A stretch of 64,000 nt of DNA from contig NC_085103.1 of the NCBI RefSeq assembly GCF_963422355.1, positions 417,682 to 481,681 of the forward strand, in the 5' to 3' direction. Position 1 is the first letter of the stretch; every line of letters starts with the position of its first letter. The translations under genes and the position numbers were made by a program. Shown one piece after another: positions 50,294 through 62,906 of the stretch. The notes under the pieces are model-generated. The model worked only from the letters and a program-made list of their open reading frames with translations. It made no database searches and was not told the DNA's origin. Origin of the DNA: Corticium candelabrum (taxonomy: Eukaryota; Porifera; Homoscleromorpha; Homosclerophorida; Plakinidae).

Positions 50294-53200
50294 CAGGGTT
50301 CTCCCCAGGTCATTTAGGCGTATCGGCCCGATATGCCTTACCTCAGGAATGAGCAATCAAGGCATATCGGCCGATATGTCTTAGTAATGTCTAGAGCTTA
50401 GCTAGTTTTCGAAATTAAAGTGAAGTATGTACTAGGCAAAGGAAGACGCGAAATAGGGCAAGATTGCACTTACAATACATGCATTGCAGGATAGAGAAAG
50501 GTAGTGTGCTAACCTTACGTACTCTTAGTCACTCTATACGCATAATGAGGAAGCGGAAGCCACAAGAAAGCTGAAGCTGCCAGTATCAAGTGACAAAAAC
50601 GCTTGACAGGTGTACATAGCTTTCAGTTTCTTGGACAAGTGTACCGTAGTTGTATCTACTTAGATCACTATGGACCCGTGGAAGTTATTCAGTCGTACTG
50701 CTGTCCATAGAAGTAACGCCGTCCCTAGTTGTGAAAGCACGTCATTTCCGTCGAGGTCAGTACGTTATGCAGATTATATACTGACAACGTCAGCCAATGT
50801 GCTCCTAAGATCTGAACGATATGCAAATGTACCATCACAGAAACAGACGCCTACAAATTCACCTGAAGACTCTAATGAACAGGTACAGTATGCGAGAATG
50901 TTCTGTTCCCAGACCTCCAGTTCTGTTTCAGGAAGTCTAGTTACCAATTAATTAAGTATGTTGTAGGTAGCAACTACAGTGGCCCTTGAGCGTGACCAAG
51001 CTGCTCTTTGCAAGGAGTCTGAAGGCCCTAGAGAATCTGAATTGGCGTCAAAGCGACGAAAGAGCGGTGTTGATAGCCAATGGGTAAAAGATTTCCCATG
51101 GCTGCAAGTTGTGGACACTGTTAAAGGGGATGGGATGTTTTGTTCACTGTGCCGAAAGCACAGTCGTCGGCCAAAGAAAGTTGCAGCAGGGAGAGCTACA
51201 TGGGTTGATCTGCCGTGTAAAACTCTTGTTAGGCAGAGTCTGAAGAAACACCGTGAGAGTGACAGCCACAGGGCAGCGATGGAAATGGAGTGCATGCTTG
51301 TGTCCTCAGGAAAGGATGGCAGTATTGCTATGGCACTAGAAAAAGTTGTGTCGGCAGAGAGAAAGGCGTTTATAGGTGCACTGAAGGCTATGTACTTCCT
51401 GAACAAGAGAGAGATTGCTCACACTACAAATTTTATGCCTCTCCTGGATTTGGGCAAGTCTCTAGGAGCAACATACCTCAATGACATGCATATTGGTGGC
51501 AATGCTAGCTACACGTCTGAGCGTACTATGCAAGAATTAGTACGAGCTCTAGGTGAAACTGTCTCAATGGAGATATATCAGCAGCTGCAAATGTCTCCAT
51601 TCTTTCCTTCTGTGTTGATGAAACTACAGATGTGTCTGTAACCAAACATTTACTTGTTTATGGCAGGTACTTTTGTAATGGGGACGTAAAAACCAGTTTT
51701 CTGGGCATTCTGGAGCTCCAAAATGGTCTAGCTGTAACTATTACAGAGGCTCTATGTAAGCTATGTTCGGACTTAAAAGTTGACCTGCAAACCCAACTGT
51801 GTGGCCTTGGCAGTGATGGAGCAGCAGTGATGCTTGGAAATAGAGGTGGGGTTTCAAAGCTTTTGCGAGAAAAGGCGCCATTTTTAGTGGCAAATCGCTG
51901 TATTGCACATCGCTTGGCCTTGGCCTGTGGCCAAACAGCCAATGAAATACTATATCTAAAAGAATTCAAGGACATCCTTAATCAACTTTACCAATTTTAC
52001 CAGCATTTGCCTGTTAGAACTGCTGGGTTAAAATCCATCCAAGATCTACTTGATGACCCATTGCTTAAACTGAGTGAAGCAAAGGATGTCCGCTGGCTCT
52101 CTCATGAAAAAGCAGTCGATCATTTGCACAAGTGTTTAAAATCTGTTGTGACCAGCCTGGAAAGGGAGGCAGAGGAGTGAAACAATGCTCAAGCATCTGG
52201 TTTGGCTGGTTTCATCAAGAGCTACCGGTTTGTTGCAAGCCTACACATGTTTTGTGACATTCTACCACCATTGGCCAACCTGTCTCGTGCATTCCAGAGG
52301 AAAAATATAGATTTTTCTATGATTAAGCCTCTAGTGCAAGGGACAATGGCAACCATTGAGTCTTTGTTGATGACCCCGGGTCAACATTTCAGTAGTCTGT
52401 CTACAGTACTTCCAGACTTGAGGCAGTATGGTTTCAAACAGCCAAGTTCTGCAGAAGAGGATGCATTTCAGCAACAAGTGTACAACAGATACCTTTCAAT
52501 TCTTCTTGACCACATTTCTGGAAGGTTCCCTGACGCTGCTCTAATAGAAGCATTCAGTGTCTTTGACCCAGCTAAAATTGCTTTGAATTTTTCAGTTCAG
52601 GATGCTGCAAGTCATGGTGTAGATGCTCTAACACGTCTCACAGAATATTATGGACCACACAATGTAGTTGACTCTGAGGCTGCTAAGTCAGAGCTAAGAC
52701 CTTTCACATGCATTGTTGCTACCAATCAAGAACTTCGGCAGCTGGCAACTCATCAGATAATGTCATTACTGCAGAAGAAAGGGGAACTGCAGGATATGTT
52801 TCCTAATCTGTCAAGATTGGCAGCAATCGGGCTGTTATTGCCAATGTCTACAGTGGACTGCGAAAGGGGATTTTCAACCTTAAAACGAATCAAAACTGAT
52901 CTACGTAACCGACTTAGCAGTATGACTCTTCAGAACCTCATGATGATATCAGTAGAAGGACCAGAACCAAGTGACTTTCCCTATGATAGGGCATGTGACT
53001 TGTGGTCAGGGTGGAGGAATAGAAGACTTAGTGTAGAAAAGTAGTACTAGTAGATAGTATAGTTCCAGGAATAGAAGACTTAGTGTTGTAGAAAAGTAGA
53101 TATTATAGTAACTAGTTCTAGCTAATCACTTCAGTTTGTTCTATATGCAAGTACACTGTACTACTAGTAGTCAACTTGACTTAAGGACTATAGTGTAACT

Positions 53201-53330
53201 TGTTCTGTTGCCACACCTTGCTGAGAATTGAACTCCTATCACAAATTAATAAATAAATGCATGGCCATTCCCACTTCCGGTCACTCATTTATGATAACCC
53301 GCTATCCCTTCTCAAATTTCTGGGAGAACC

Positions 53331-53333
<3 letters not shown>
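50294..53333 (+). mobile_element. hAT transposon nested in gypsy element 2
   Basis: Left end CAGGGTTCTCCCCAGG; right end reversed CAGGGTTCTCCCAGAA, a 12-bp inverted terminus. The left flank ACGTGTGT and right flank ATATATAT agree at only 4 of 8 positions; the right flank lies in a TA microsatellite that may have overwritten the duplication. Contains a spliced transposase gene in plus orientation. Confidence 0.8.
50670..53044 (+). pseudogene. hAT transposase (BED/TTF-finger type), two lesions
   Basis: Exon 1 50670-50882 (MDPWKLFSRTAVHRSNAVP... SNEQ, donor GTACAG), acceptor TTGTAG, exon 2 from 50967 in phase. Zinc finger CSLCRKHSRRPKK...HRESDSH (about 51150-51270). First catalytic Asp in DETTDVS (about 51618), second in GLGSDGAAVMLG (about 51810), CxxH in CIAHRLALAC, and the third acidic residue in VDCERGFSTLKRIKTDLRNR, the C-terminal dimerization motif (about 52855-52920), stop 53042. 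Lesions: a frameshift at about 51613 and a TGA at 52178 (EREAEE-stop). Resembles ZNF862-like/hAT proteins with a TTF-type finger. Inactive but recent. Confidence 0.88.

Positions 53334-53411
<78 letters not shown>
53334..53411. repeat. (TA)n microsatellite
   Basis: About 77 bp of TA repeat abutting the right end of the hAT element. Confidence 0.95.
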
Positions 53412-53413
<2 letters not shown>

Positions 53414-53555
53414 ATGTTTGTAGCACACTAAAAAGTGCAGTTCCCTTAAAGGACACCACATACACGCGAATCTACATAAAACAAATAAACACACACCCAC
53501 ACAGACTAAATAACTTCTACGTAGACTCTATCTAAACCCTCATACTAGAGTCTTT
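53412..53555 (-). mobile_element. possible truncated non-LTR 3' end
   Basis: Plus-strand GTAGCACACTAAAAAGTGCA then GTTCCCTTAAAGGACACCAC resembles the arrangement at 41060-41105 (ACCAAATCTGGTGTAGTTCC then CTCATAGGGACAACATAAAC): a hairpin, then GTTCCC...GGGAC-type pairing, then CACA-rich sequence. It could be a 5'-truncated relative of the split non-LTR element with the TA run as its tail. Confidence 0.3.
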
Positions 53556-53574
53556 AAGGACTTGTATGAACAAG

Positions 53575-56490
53575 TTACCAAATTGTGAGGCCTAGGCTTA
53601 TTTGTTTGTCAACTCCATCTTGTTGTTGTTCTGGTAAGTCTGGTGCGACAACCCACTCTTCAGGTCTTCCCGGTGATACCGGTACCATTGCTCTTGAACA
53701 TGGTTTATAATGGATGTACTGGTTCCGCCAGTAGGTCTTCTGGTTCACCTCCTTCATGTCTTTCTGATTGTAAGGTTTTCCGAATCTGATCCAAATATCG
53801 TTTGACTACCCTCCCATCCTCCAGTTTGATAGTGTATGATAGGGGGCCTGTTTTTGGAATGAACTACACCAGCTACCCAAGGGCGACCTTTGTTGTAATT
53901 GCTCACGTAGACTCTCACCCCGTTGTAAAGGTCTATCATACTATTCCGGTTACTCTTGTAGAATTGTTTCTGTTGCCATTCCTTTTTTTGTGTACTGTTT
54001 GCTCTAAGGTGGGGTGTAATAAATCTAAACGTGACCGTAATAATTCCGCAGGTGATATTCCTGTCGTGGAATGCGGTGTAATCCGGTAGCTGAACAACAC
54101 TTGTGTCAAGCGATATGTCAAGATTCCTTGTTTTGCTAGGGACAGTCCTTTCTTCAATACTTGTACTGCTCTTTTCGCCAGCCCATTACTTGACGGATGA
54201 TGCGGCGCTGTTTTAATGTGGTCTATTCCATTCGATTTTACAAAATTGGTAAACTTTTGACTGGTGAATACTGACCCATTGTCTGATACCAGTTTTTCAG
54301 GAATCCATGAGTTGAGAAAATTTTTCTTAACTTTTCCAGCATAGTTTTCGTCGTCACTGATTCTACAGGTTCTACTTCCATCCACTTCGAATGTGCGTCA
54401 ATGAGTACAAGAAACATTGTTCCTAGCAAGGGTCCAGCGTAGTCCACGGCACCCTCATCCACGGTTGATGAGGCCAAGACCAGGGATGCAATGGGGCTTT
54501 TGGTGGTGCATTCCTTGTTTCTTGACAACTAGAACAACTTTGGACCTTCCGTTCGATGTCCCCATCCAGTCCTAGCCACCAGACTATCGTTCTGGCGAAG
54601 CCTTTCATCCGCGCCACACCAAGATGACCAGCATGTAACTCTTCCAACATTCGTTGTTGCCCTTGTGGTGGTACAATCACCCTGTACCCTCATAATACGC
54701 ATCCCTCTTCTATAGATAATTCACTTGCTCTTCGCCAGTAAGGAGTTAACGCTTCGATTAGTGGTTTATTGGGTCAACCATGATGAACATAATATTGTAC
54801 CCTAGACAGTATAGAGTCTTGTTCTGTCCATCTTCTAACATCTCTTGCCAATACTGGTGACGATTCCAGTTGCTGTAAAATTGAATTGTTTCTGGTTGTT
54901 CTTCCTCACTTGTCGACAGTAGTTGTAAGGGTAATCGACTGCAGGCATCTGCATTACCGATGTCCTGGCCTGGTTCGCAACTTATAACTGTAACCTGATA
55001 GGATTATGGCACATTGTTGAATTCTTGCTGATGCCATTGCCGGAAGAGGTGTATTTTCACCAAACAATTCTACCAGTGGTTTATAGTCTGAGACTAGCAC
55101 AAACTCTCTACCAAACAGATATTGGTGAAACCTTTGTAGACCAAAAATTACTGCCAATGCTTCCCTTTCGACCTGTGCATAATTCCTTTCCGCTTTCGTC
55201 ACTGTTCTCGATGCAAATGCTACTGGGTGTTCTTTTCCGTCCTTCCCTCTCTGAGCCAATACAGCACCTAAACTGTACGACGAAGCATCACAAGTTACGA
55301 TGGACTCTTGCTGTGGATCAAAATGTGCTAACACTTTGGCTGACACTAACAGTTGTTTTGATTGGCGATAAGCTCGTTCTTGTTCACATGACCAATTCCA
55401 CTTTACTCCTTTTCGTAACAATCTATGTAGTGGAGCTAGAACTGTTGACAAATTCTGCAAGAATTTGCCATAATACGATAGCAATCCTAGGTACGCTTTT
55501 AATTCTGTAACGTTTTGCTGTCTGGATGCTTCCGTAAATTGCCTGGATTCGTCCCTTGTCTGAATGTAACCCTGTCCTGTCAATGACATGTCCCAAATAC
55601 ACTACTTCAGATTGCATGAACTGGCATTTGTCTTTATTCAGCCTTAGTCCAGCTTCTTCCAATTTTGTCAATACTTTATCTAAGTTAGACAAATGCTCTT
55701 GTTCGTTTCTTCCTGTTATTAGTATGTCATCTAAGTAGACTAATACTCCTGGAATTGCTTGCAACATAGTTTCCATTGTCCTTTGAAAGATACCGGGAGA
55801 AGATGAAACACTAAACGGTAGTCTATTGTACTGAAACAGTCCTTGGTGGGTATTTATGACTACATAGTTACGTGATTTGTCATCAATTACAAGCTGTTGA
55901 TATGCTCTATCCCAATCCAGGGTTGTAAACTTCTGTCCTCTTGATATTTGAGCAATCAAGTCTTCAATGCGTGGAATGGGAAAAGTATCGCATTTTGACA
56001 CTTGATTCACTGTCAACCAATAGTCTCCACAGATTCTGACCTTTCCATTGTTTTTCATCACTGGAACTATGGGAGCCGCCCACTCCGAATAGTGAATTGG
56101 CCCAATAATTCTGGCTTTTGTGAGGTCGAACAATTCTTCCTCTATCTTCTCTCTCAAAGCATACAGTACTTATTTTGGTCAGTAAACTTGGAACTCGTTG
56201 TTTCCGTCACTGGCAATTTCACTTTCACACCTTGCAATCTGCCTAACCTCCCATTGAACACTTCACCGTGTAATAATAATAACTCTTCCCCAATCAATTT
56301 ATACTTGTCAAATCCAGTCTCTTCCTAATAAACTCGGGCCAGAGCCTGCCACTACCTCAAGCGGAAGAGACAATCGGCGTCCATCCGGAGTGTCTACCCA
56401 CACTTCCAACTTTCCACATACATTTACCGGCTCCCCAGTATATGTCTTCAGCGTCTTCTTTGTAACCTTCAATGGTGCTTCACCTTTCTT
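53575..56490 (-). pseudogene. pol of gypsy element 2 (RT, RNase H, integrase)
   Basis: RT at 56157-55423: ARIIGPIHYSEWAAPIVPV, TLDWDRAYQQL, VLVYLDDILITG (YLDD intact). Connection and RNase H at 55589-54954: TCDASSYSLGAVL, VEREALAVIFGLQRFHQYL, VSDYKPL. Integrase: zinc region ELHAGHLGVARMKG...CSSCQ (54650-54540); core with VDYAGPLLG, VSDNGSVFTSQKF and SSNGLAKRAVQVLKKGL. In the last motif the catalytic Glu (usually NGLAERAV) is Lys. Frame changes at about 55500, 54460 and 54350 and several stops. The extreme C-terminus (RRSSRSKKAPDRLNF, stop about 50190) lies on the other side of the hAT insertion. Confidence 0.88.
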
Positions 56491-56502
56491 CCAGACTGAC
56501 TT

Positions 56503-57507
56503 TCATGTTGTTTTGCTCACAATACTGACACTCGCTCTCGTGTCTATTTCCATCTCGAGTGGCTGTCCTTGTACAGTCAACGTTGTCTTTATAGGCTTCT
56601 CCTTTCCTTTGTGCAACGCGTGAATATTGCCACTAATCCACTCAACCTTCTCATTCTCATTTGTATCTGACTGTGCCTTCTCATGGCCAATTTTGCATGT
56701 ACCTCTACTATTGTCCTCTTTCTGAGCCATTTTTCTCACTGTGTGACAAACAACCTTCGCATGCCCAATTTTGCCGCAACCAAAACATTTGACATCCTTG
56801 AACCAGCACTCGAACTGTTTGTGTCCCTGTTTACCAAGCGATAACAACACCCGGATATCTTGTCAGTCAGTCTGTTACCTGCTTTGGGTACTTGTCGCTT
56901 CTGTCACTGGTGTACAGGCTGCTTCTGTAACTGGTGCACTGACTCTCCTTCTGGGTTGCCAGGCGCACTCCTTGCTTCCTTCTGCTGTAACTGTGATATT
57001 CTTATTGGCTGTTTCGTGTGCAATCGCTAAGTCATATGCCCTCTTGAATGTCACCTTTTTTTTGTCAACAGCCGTCGCTGTATACGATCATTCATTATTC
57101 CTACGACTAGTCTGTCTCGTAGCATATCACTAAGCACCGCCCCGAATTCGCAATGTTCACTGAGTCGCTGCAGTTCTGCCGTGAATTTAGCGACCGACTC
57201 ACCTTCTTGACGCGGTCGACTGTTAAATCTAAATCGTTGTACTATTACTGATGGCTTCGGGTCGAAATGCTCTCTCAACGTCTGTAGAATTTCGTCGACT
57301 GACTTCTCTTTAGGCTTCAACGGAGCCACTAAACTTTGTAGAGTTTGATACGCGCGAGCTCCAATCACGCTTAATAGAATAGCTCTTTGTCTATCCGCGT
57401 TGTCTATGCCATTTGCTGCAAATTATTGTTCTAACCTTTCTGCATAAAGTGGCCATTCCTCCTGTTGATTCGTAGAACTCCACTATTTGTCTGAATACTG
57501 CCGCCAT
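56503..57507 (-). pseudogene. gag and protease region of gypsy element 2
   Basis: Start MAAVFRQIVEFYE at 57507, then frame changes. Conserved gag stretch IGARAYQTLQSLVAP...HCEFGAVLSDMLRDRLVVGI at 57368-57070. Zinc knuckle CFGCGKIGHAKVVC at about 56790-56749. Protease region with MEIDTRASVSIVSK near 56540, where the DTGA active-site motif is changed to DTRA, which should kill the enzyme. Frameshifts lie near 57450 and 57060. Confidence 0.85.
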
Positions 57508-57520
57508 CCTCGTTGCCAGA

Positions 57521-57666
57521 TGTCACAGGTAACTGCATCCTTAGAACGCGCTTAACCGGTCTTACTGTTCACTCAAGGCGATCTATTTCAAGAATGACTG
57601 GCTAATCCTAAATGCCGGTCAATGACTGAACTAACACAATGCAATTTCCTGGATGTATATACTACA
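57521..57666 (-). repeat. 5' LTR of gypsy element 2
   Basis: 146 bp, plus orientation TGTCACAGGTAACTGC...GTATATACTACA. Confidence 0.92.
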
Positions 57667-57671
57667 TAAAC

Positions 57672-60600
57672 ATTGCTTCTCTAACACTTCCCAAAAATGT
57701 ATGGTGGGTGCACTTGACACTCACAGGGGCACTTTGCTAAGCCGCTAAATCTAATTACAAAAGCTGTTAGATGTTACCCTACGAAAGTCCAACCTACTAT
57801 AGGGCATATGAAGTGCACTCTCGTCAGTTGCATTCAGCTTTAATTTTAGCCTACTGGACAATTTGTAGCTGCTGAGCGCATTTTCCTAGATAGGCCTACC
57901 ACGCGCGCAGCAGAGAGATTAGTCGCGCTTCCTTCATTGTCTTGTTGCAGCACCGATAGACAAGTTTTTCAACTCCTCGCATGTCCCATCACAAATGTTT
58001 TGGGTATCTGAGAACAACAGAGGAGGCTGCGAGTGTCAGTAGATGCACCTGCTAGTGCCAAATAGCAGAGTATGCGCAGTGCTGCTTCTAAAATGGTAGA
58101 GGACTCACCGTACCGTTCACCAAAATTGTGGTAGTCGTATTTTGAACCAATCACAAGACGAAGAAAACTGCTTTTGCCTAGCATGGTTTTCAACAAAGAA
58201 ACATTCCCAGTTTGGTCAGAGAAAGCGTGCAGAATGAGAAACTCCGTCTGAAGAAAGTCTCTTAGTTAGTCTGACGAAATTATGGCATATTGCAAATAGA
58301 TTTAAGAATAAACCAAACGGGTTTTAGAGGTTGAAACTTGGCACACATAGACAAGGAAAGCAGGAGACTTCAGTAATGCTATTTGTTTTTGCGGTAGTGC
58401 TTGTGAGCCAAGATAGAAAGGGGGCGTAAACGAGCTTATGTATTGAAACCCCAGCCATTCCTAGATAGTGACTATGCATCACTATTGATATCTGTTGACA
58501 GCACTTTAACATACTGTATCTTTTGTGTTACTCCACCCCCATGATACATCAGCATAGTCTGTGAAGTATGGGATGGGTATTGCTGGAAAATATGACACTT
58601 TTAGGTGCTAATTGGCGGCAGTGTTTGACTAATGACTACAACTCAAGTTTGCTATGACAACCTTTCCTATTACCAGTACTATCTACTAACTCTCTGTCAT
58701 CTCAGGTTCACTACGGCCTTCAAATTTTGCATCAGATTTGGTGTCAGTAAGCAACAAATCTTTCAGCTTCCTGTTTCAGTTCACTATTGCTCAAAGGAAA
58801 ATGGTCAAGGAGCTAGTCATCTTGTGAGCTGTCCACTACTTTTGAAATACCACAACCAAGAAATGACTCTATGATTGTGTCATCTCTGATAGCTGTCCAT
58901 GACTCTCATATCCAATTCAGCATGTTTAGTTGTGTTTTGTTGAGACGCAAGGGGTAGCTCATTTGCCTAAGTGCACGCAATTTCAAAGACAAATTGTTGC
59001 CATAAAAGACACATGTGATCTCTTATCATGGACCAATACGTCCAGTGACAGTCCTTGACACTACTGACCCGTGTTGATGATGCCATTCTGTGATGAGGCA
59101 CTTCTTTCTACTTTAAAAGAGCGAATTTTTCTTGTCATGACTGAGAACTCATGATCCAGAATCTAACTCAGAAGAGCACACCGTAGTGTTGGCACATAGG
59201 TGGTGGAGTCCCATTGTAGATGGTTTCTGGTCTTGATTCTCAATTTTCCATCAGCCCACGTTACATCTGACTGCTTTACTCATGTCTGACTTATCGCATT
59301 GGCTAGTTCTGAAGTCTATTCAAGATGGTCTGACTAAGTATGGTTTAACTAGAATACTATGCTATTAACAGTTTCAGACCTTTATTCTTTAGGAGCGTGA
59401 TCGTACTCATGCTTCTTCGTGCTCCTTAATTCTACAGTGGTTTTTGTGGTGTACAATGCCCACATGCTAGCTCTCTGCTTTCTGGAGAACTAGGCTTTGC
59501 CTACTGAGAACGAATCATTATGCTTACAGACAACTGCTGCAGATATAATATCAAGACTGCCATATGAATGCGAAGATATTATGAAGATCTGCCTTTTCCT
59601 GTCAACGGTTCCTTTTTAAAGTATAAAATGGTGTTGCTAGAGCTGTTTTCTGTCAGAATTTGTAGCGGGATTTCTCATTACGGTACTTGTACTATGACTT
59701 ACCTGGAGAATATGCATTTGCTTGAGTAGTTGTTTATTGCTGTTCTTACTATCCAAAGAGAAACGTTTAGAAATGGTGTCTAGTGTGTGCTTACAGGGGA
59801 TGTTCCTATTTTCACATCCTGGCTGCTCAATTCTATTTGATGCTGATTGTTAGAAGGTTACAATCCTGGATGTGAAGAATAGGAACATTGTCGGTTACAA
59901 TCCCAGATGTGAAAAATAGGAACATCGTCTGTAGTACACCCTAGACGGCATTTTGAACATTTTTTGGATATTAAAGAACTATAATAAACAGTCCTTAATC
60001 AAAGGCATGTTCTTTATAGAACTGTAGTATTGGGGAATTTTGCTAGAAAGTCTGGTGGAAGAGACAGTTCTAGTGATACCAGAGAGGAAGCATTGATGGT
60101 AAGAAGGCAGATCTTCATAATGTTTTGCATTTACATTGAACATTCTTGATTTAGCTATTCACAGTAAATGCAATAATTTGTTCTCAGTAGGTCGATCCTA
60201 TTTTTCAGGAAGCGGAGAGCTTGAGTGTTGGTGTTACATACCACAAACGTGGTCTGTTCTCAGTAATGAAAGTGAAGATAAGTAACTTAAACTGATTGAT
60301 TTGTCTTGTGAGATCTACTCATACAAGTTAATTTCAGTTTTGGTGGAGTTCTTCTTTAACAATGAGTTCTGTAAGATCCTCAATTAATTGATTATGGTCT
60401 AAAACTAATCAGTAACTGGTGGCCTTGTGTTTGTTTGTCTGTTTGCATGTCTGTTTGTTAGTCCATTTCGTCTGTTCGTCTATGTTGTGAACAATAGCAT
60501 AATTGTACTTTGCACAAGACAATCTAGTACAGTTGCCACTCTAGTACAGGATTTAGTCACATTAATCAGTAACAACCTGAAATGGTACAGTACCTGTCTT

Positions 60601-61110
60601 TAGGGATATGTTGGATCTGCCAACACCTTTCCTAGCATAGAATCTACTTGTCCGGGACAGGCGGACAGGCAGACAGGCGGTAAATTTGAACCCTGCATTT
60701 ATTGATATGGGAAATGATGACACTGCGTAACGAGGTCCCTGTATCTCGTACACGCCGTAACTTACATGTGGCTTACACGTGATTTGTGAGTGTAAGCTAT
60801 ATTTACACGAGTTTGAAACAAATGTAAGGGCTTGGGGAGAGCGTAAATAGGGGATCGTATGCGTGTGAACGCATAATGCTATATGGTGACAAGGTAACCA
60901 CGCGTTACCATGGAATCTAAATGTGGTATGCAACACATGTAAGCAACGTTTACATGCATGATGCAATGTACATTTATGGTCGATATGCAGTGTAAGTCAG
61001 TGGTCCAGAGATGTTTCTGGATATATTTCTTGCTTGTGTTGCTGATTATATTTGTGGGTGTATTCCAGTTCTTATAGTGTGGCCCATGAGTGCAGGTACA
61101 ACTGAACACC
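57672..61110. other. intronic sequence, no gene recognised
   Basis: No credible exon on either strand. A small inverted pair, GATGTTCCTATTTTCACATC (59799-59818) against GATGTGAAAAATAGGAACAT (59906-59925), suggests a short MITE near 59790-59935. Confidence 0.4.
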
Positions 61111-61122
61111 TGTGAGGGAAGC

Positions 61123-62053
61123 TAGCCTCGCAAGCCAGGCTCTTCCGCGCAGTCGCTGAGCTACACGCATGTGAATCACACGAGGAGGAGGAGCTTTTAC
61201 CAGAATTGCTTCAGCCCGAGAAGAGCCTGGTCGCTTTCGAGAACGTCATAGTGATGTGGGACCCCGGATTCGGTTTCATAGCTTGATCAACAAGTCGTAC
61301 CTAGTACACAACACATGCAACTACGAGTCAACTCTACACTTCCTGAACATAGTAGGTCCATTGCACTGCTGTTTTCCCAGCCTAGATGTTTCCAGTTCAC
61401 CGTGAGGAGAGCTAATATTATACAAAAGAGCTGCTTGCTGAGTCGAAAGTACCGTCAGATAGACTGCATTAGCAGTACACACCAATCTGATCATGACATG
61501 GAGAGGTCAACAAGCTGTATGCCACTGCTTTGATGAACCGTTGAGTGAAACTGGGCCGGCAGTTCTCACACCATTTTCCCCACAGACTGTAGATGTCAGA
61601 GTAGACACGCAAGAGTGGTGAACACTTCTACATCGGTTTCAATTCACGCAAACCTGCAGATGAGGTCAGTAGAAAGAAATGTTGCTGGAGAGTGTAGGTT
61701 CAGCGGACCAGTTCCATGTAGGCCATTCCTGGGCTCATTATTCACTAGCACTTTGTCCATCAACAGCTTCACTGGCTTTCGTGTTCACGTGCTCTCCGCA
61801 GAGGGCTACCTCTCTGCTTCATGTATCAAATGTATCAAACGCAATTATGTTAACGAGCTCTTTAGGAAATTGAATTAGCCTTATCCAAGCTATGAAACTG
61901 GATCCGGGGTTCCACGTCACTATGATGTTCTTGAAAGCGATCAGGCTCTTCTCGCACTGGAGCAATTCCGGCAAAAGCTCCTCCTCTTCCTCCTCGTGTG
62001 ATTCACGTGCGTTTAGCTCAGCAACTGCACGGAAGACCCTGGCTTGCGAGGCT
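61123..62053. mobile_element. palindromic element, Mutator-like (11-bp TSD), in DKC1 intron 3
   Basis: Left arm TAGCCTCGCAAGCCAGGCTC; right arm reversed AGCCTCGCAAGCCAGGGTC. Arms of about 165 bp with shared GAATCACACGAGGAGGAGG and CCGGATxCxGTTTCATAGCT blocks; ~600-bp spacer. Flanked by identical GTGAGGGAAGC (61112-61122 and 62054-62064). The spacer has small unsupported frames only. Same TAGCCTCG terminus as the element at 39896-40073. Confidence 0.8.
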
Positions 62054-62194
62054 GTGAGGGAAGCATCTCTGGAAGATACAGTACACATAGAGGCAGTTGA
62101 CGTAATTTCTGTGTTTCACATCTGGGCTATATAAGCCAAAACTTGAGTGTTCTAGAGAAAGAAATTGAGGTTTGGTTTGGAAAGTAAAGGTATG

Positions 62195-62906
62195 CAGGGT
62201 TCTCGCTAGACATTTTGGGAGCGTGGTGGGATGGGCGTGTCCATGACGCATGTGGTCTGCTTTTAACATTTGCATGGTCCAAGTCGGACATGCGCACTGG
62301 AGCCAATCTCATGTGAGGTAGATTTTCTGTTGTTACTATTGCGTGTAACATAGTTCAAGTTTCCTGGCAAGGAAATCAACTTCGATCACTAGTAAATGCT
62401 CTTCTTGGCGATGTTCATAGATTGCGCATGCGTGTGTTTTATGGACGAAAGTACAGAAAGTCTGTCTAGTCAGGCGTTGATTGACGTGACCACTGTTGTT
62501 GCTTCGCAAAAAGCCATGACAAGTCTAGAGTTTTCTAGGTGCTTACGCTTCCCGGACTAGAGGTATGCTTCCTGGGTCACTGGAAGGGCATCCGAGAATG
62601 AAACCAGAGGCTGCGCATACGGGACTACTATTACAACATGTTTAGAGCAAGGCTATCATCCCGCGTTATTTTGTAAGAGCTTGGATTTGGGGTTGATGTC
62701 ACGTTTACTAGTACATATGGTATTGTGTTTCAGTACTGTAGTATGGAATTCTCAAACATTCTTTAGCTGTAACTTTGGACTATTTAGCTACCGTTTGTGA
62801 GCGTGGTGCACTCTTATTGGAGCATGGTGCACTCTTACTGGAGCGTGGTGCACTCTTACTGGAGCGTGGCGCAGTGTCACATTGGCACGCTGTAGTGAGA
62901 ACCTTG
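62195..62906. mobile_element. hAT-like MITE
   Basis: Left end CAGGGTTCTCGCTAGACA; right end reversed CAAGGTTCTCACTACAGC. Flanks share GGTATG (62189-62194 and 62907-62912). A tandem 'GGAGCGTGGTGCACTCTTAC' unit occurs about three times at 62818-62878. Confidence 0.6.

Larger units (their letters stand above)
49926..57666 (-). mobile_element. gypsy LTR retrotransposon (element 2), split by a hAT element
   Basis: Minus-orientation element: 5' LTR 57666-57521, primer region TCTGGCAACGAGG from 57520, gag start 57507, pol, polypurine tract (CGGGAGGGAGAAGGA, 50126-50112), 3' LTR 50111-49926. Target duplication TAAAC (49921-49925 and 57667-57671). The LTRs differ at about 8 of ~134 comparable positions (roughly 94% identical by eye). 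The 3' LTR is also lengthened by a (TA)n expansion at 50058-50106. The hAT at 50294-53333 separates pol from its C-terminus. Confidence 0.93.

Noticed and set aside
61615..62134. Several frames of 60-90 codons
   Set aside because: They lie in the spacer and arms of a palindromic element and in a dyskerin intron; no domain or splice support.
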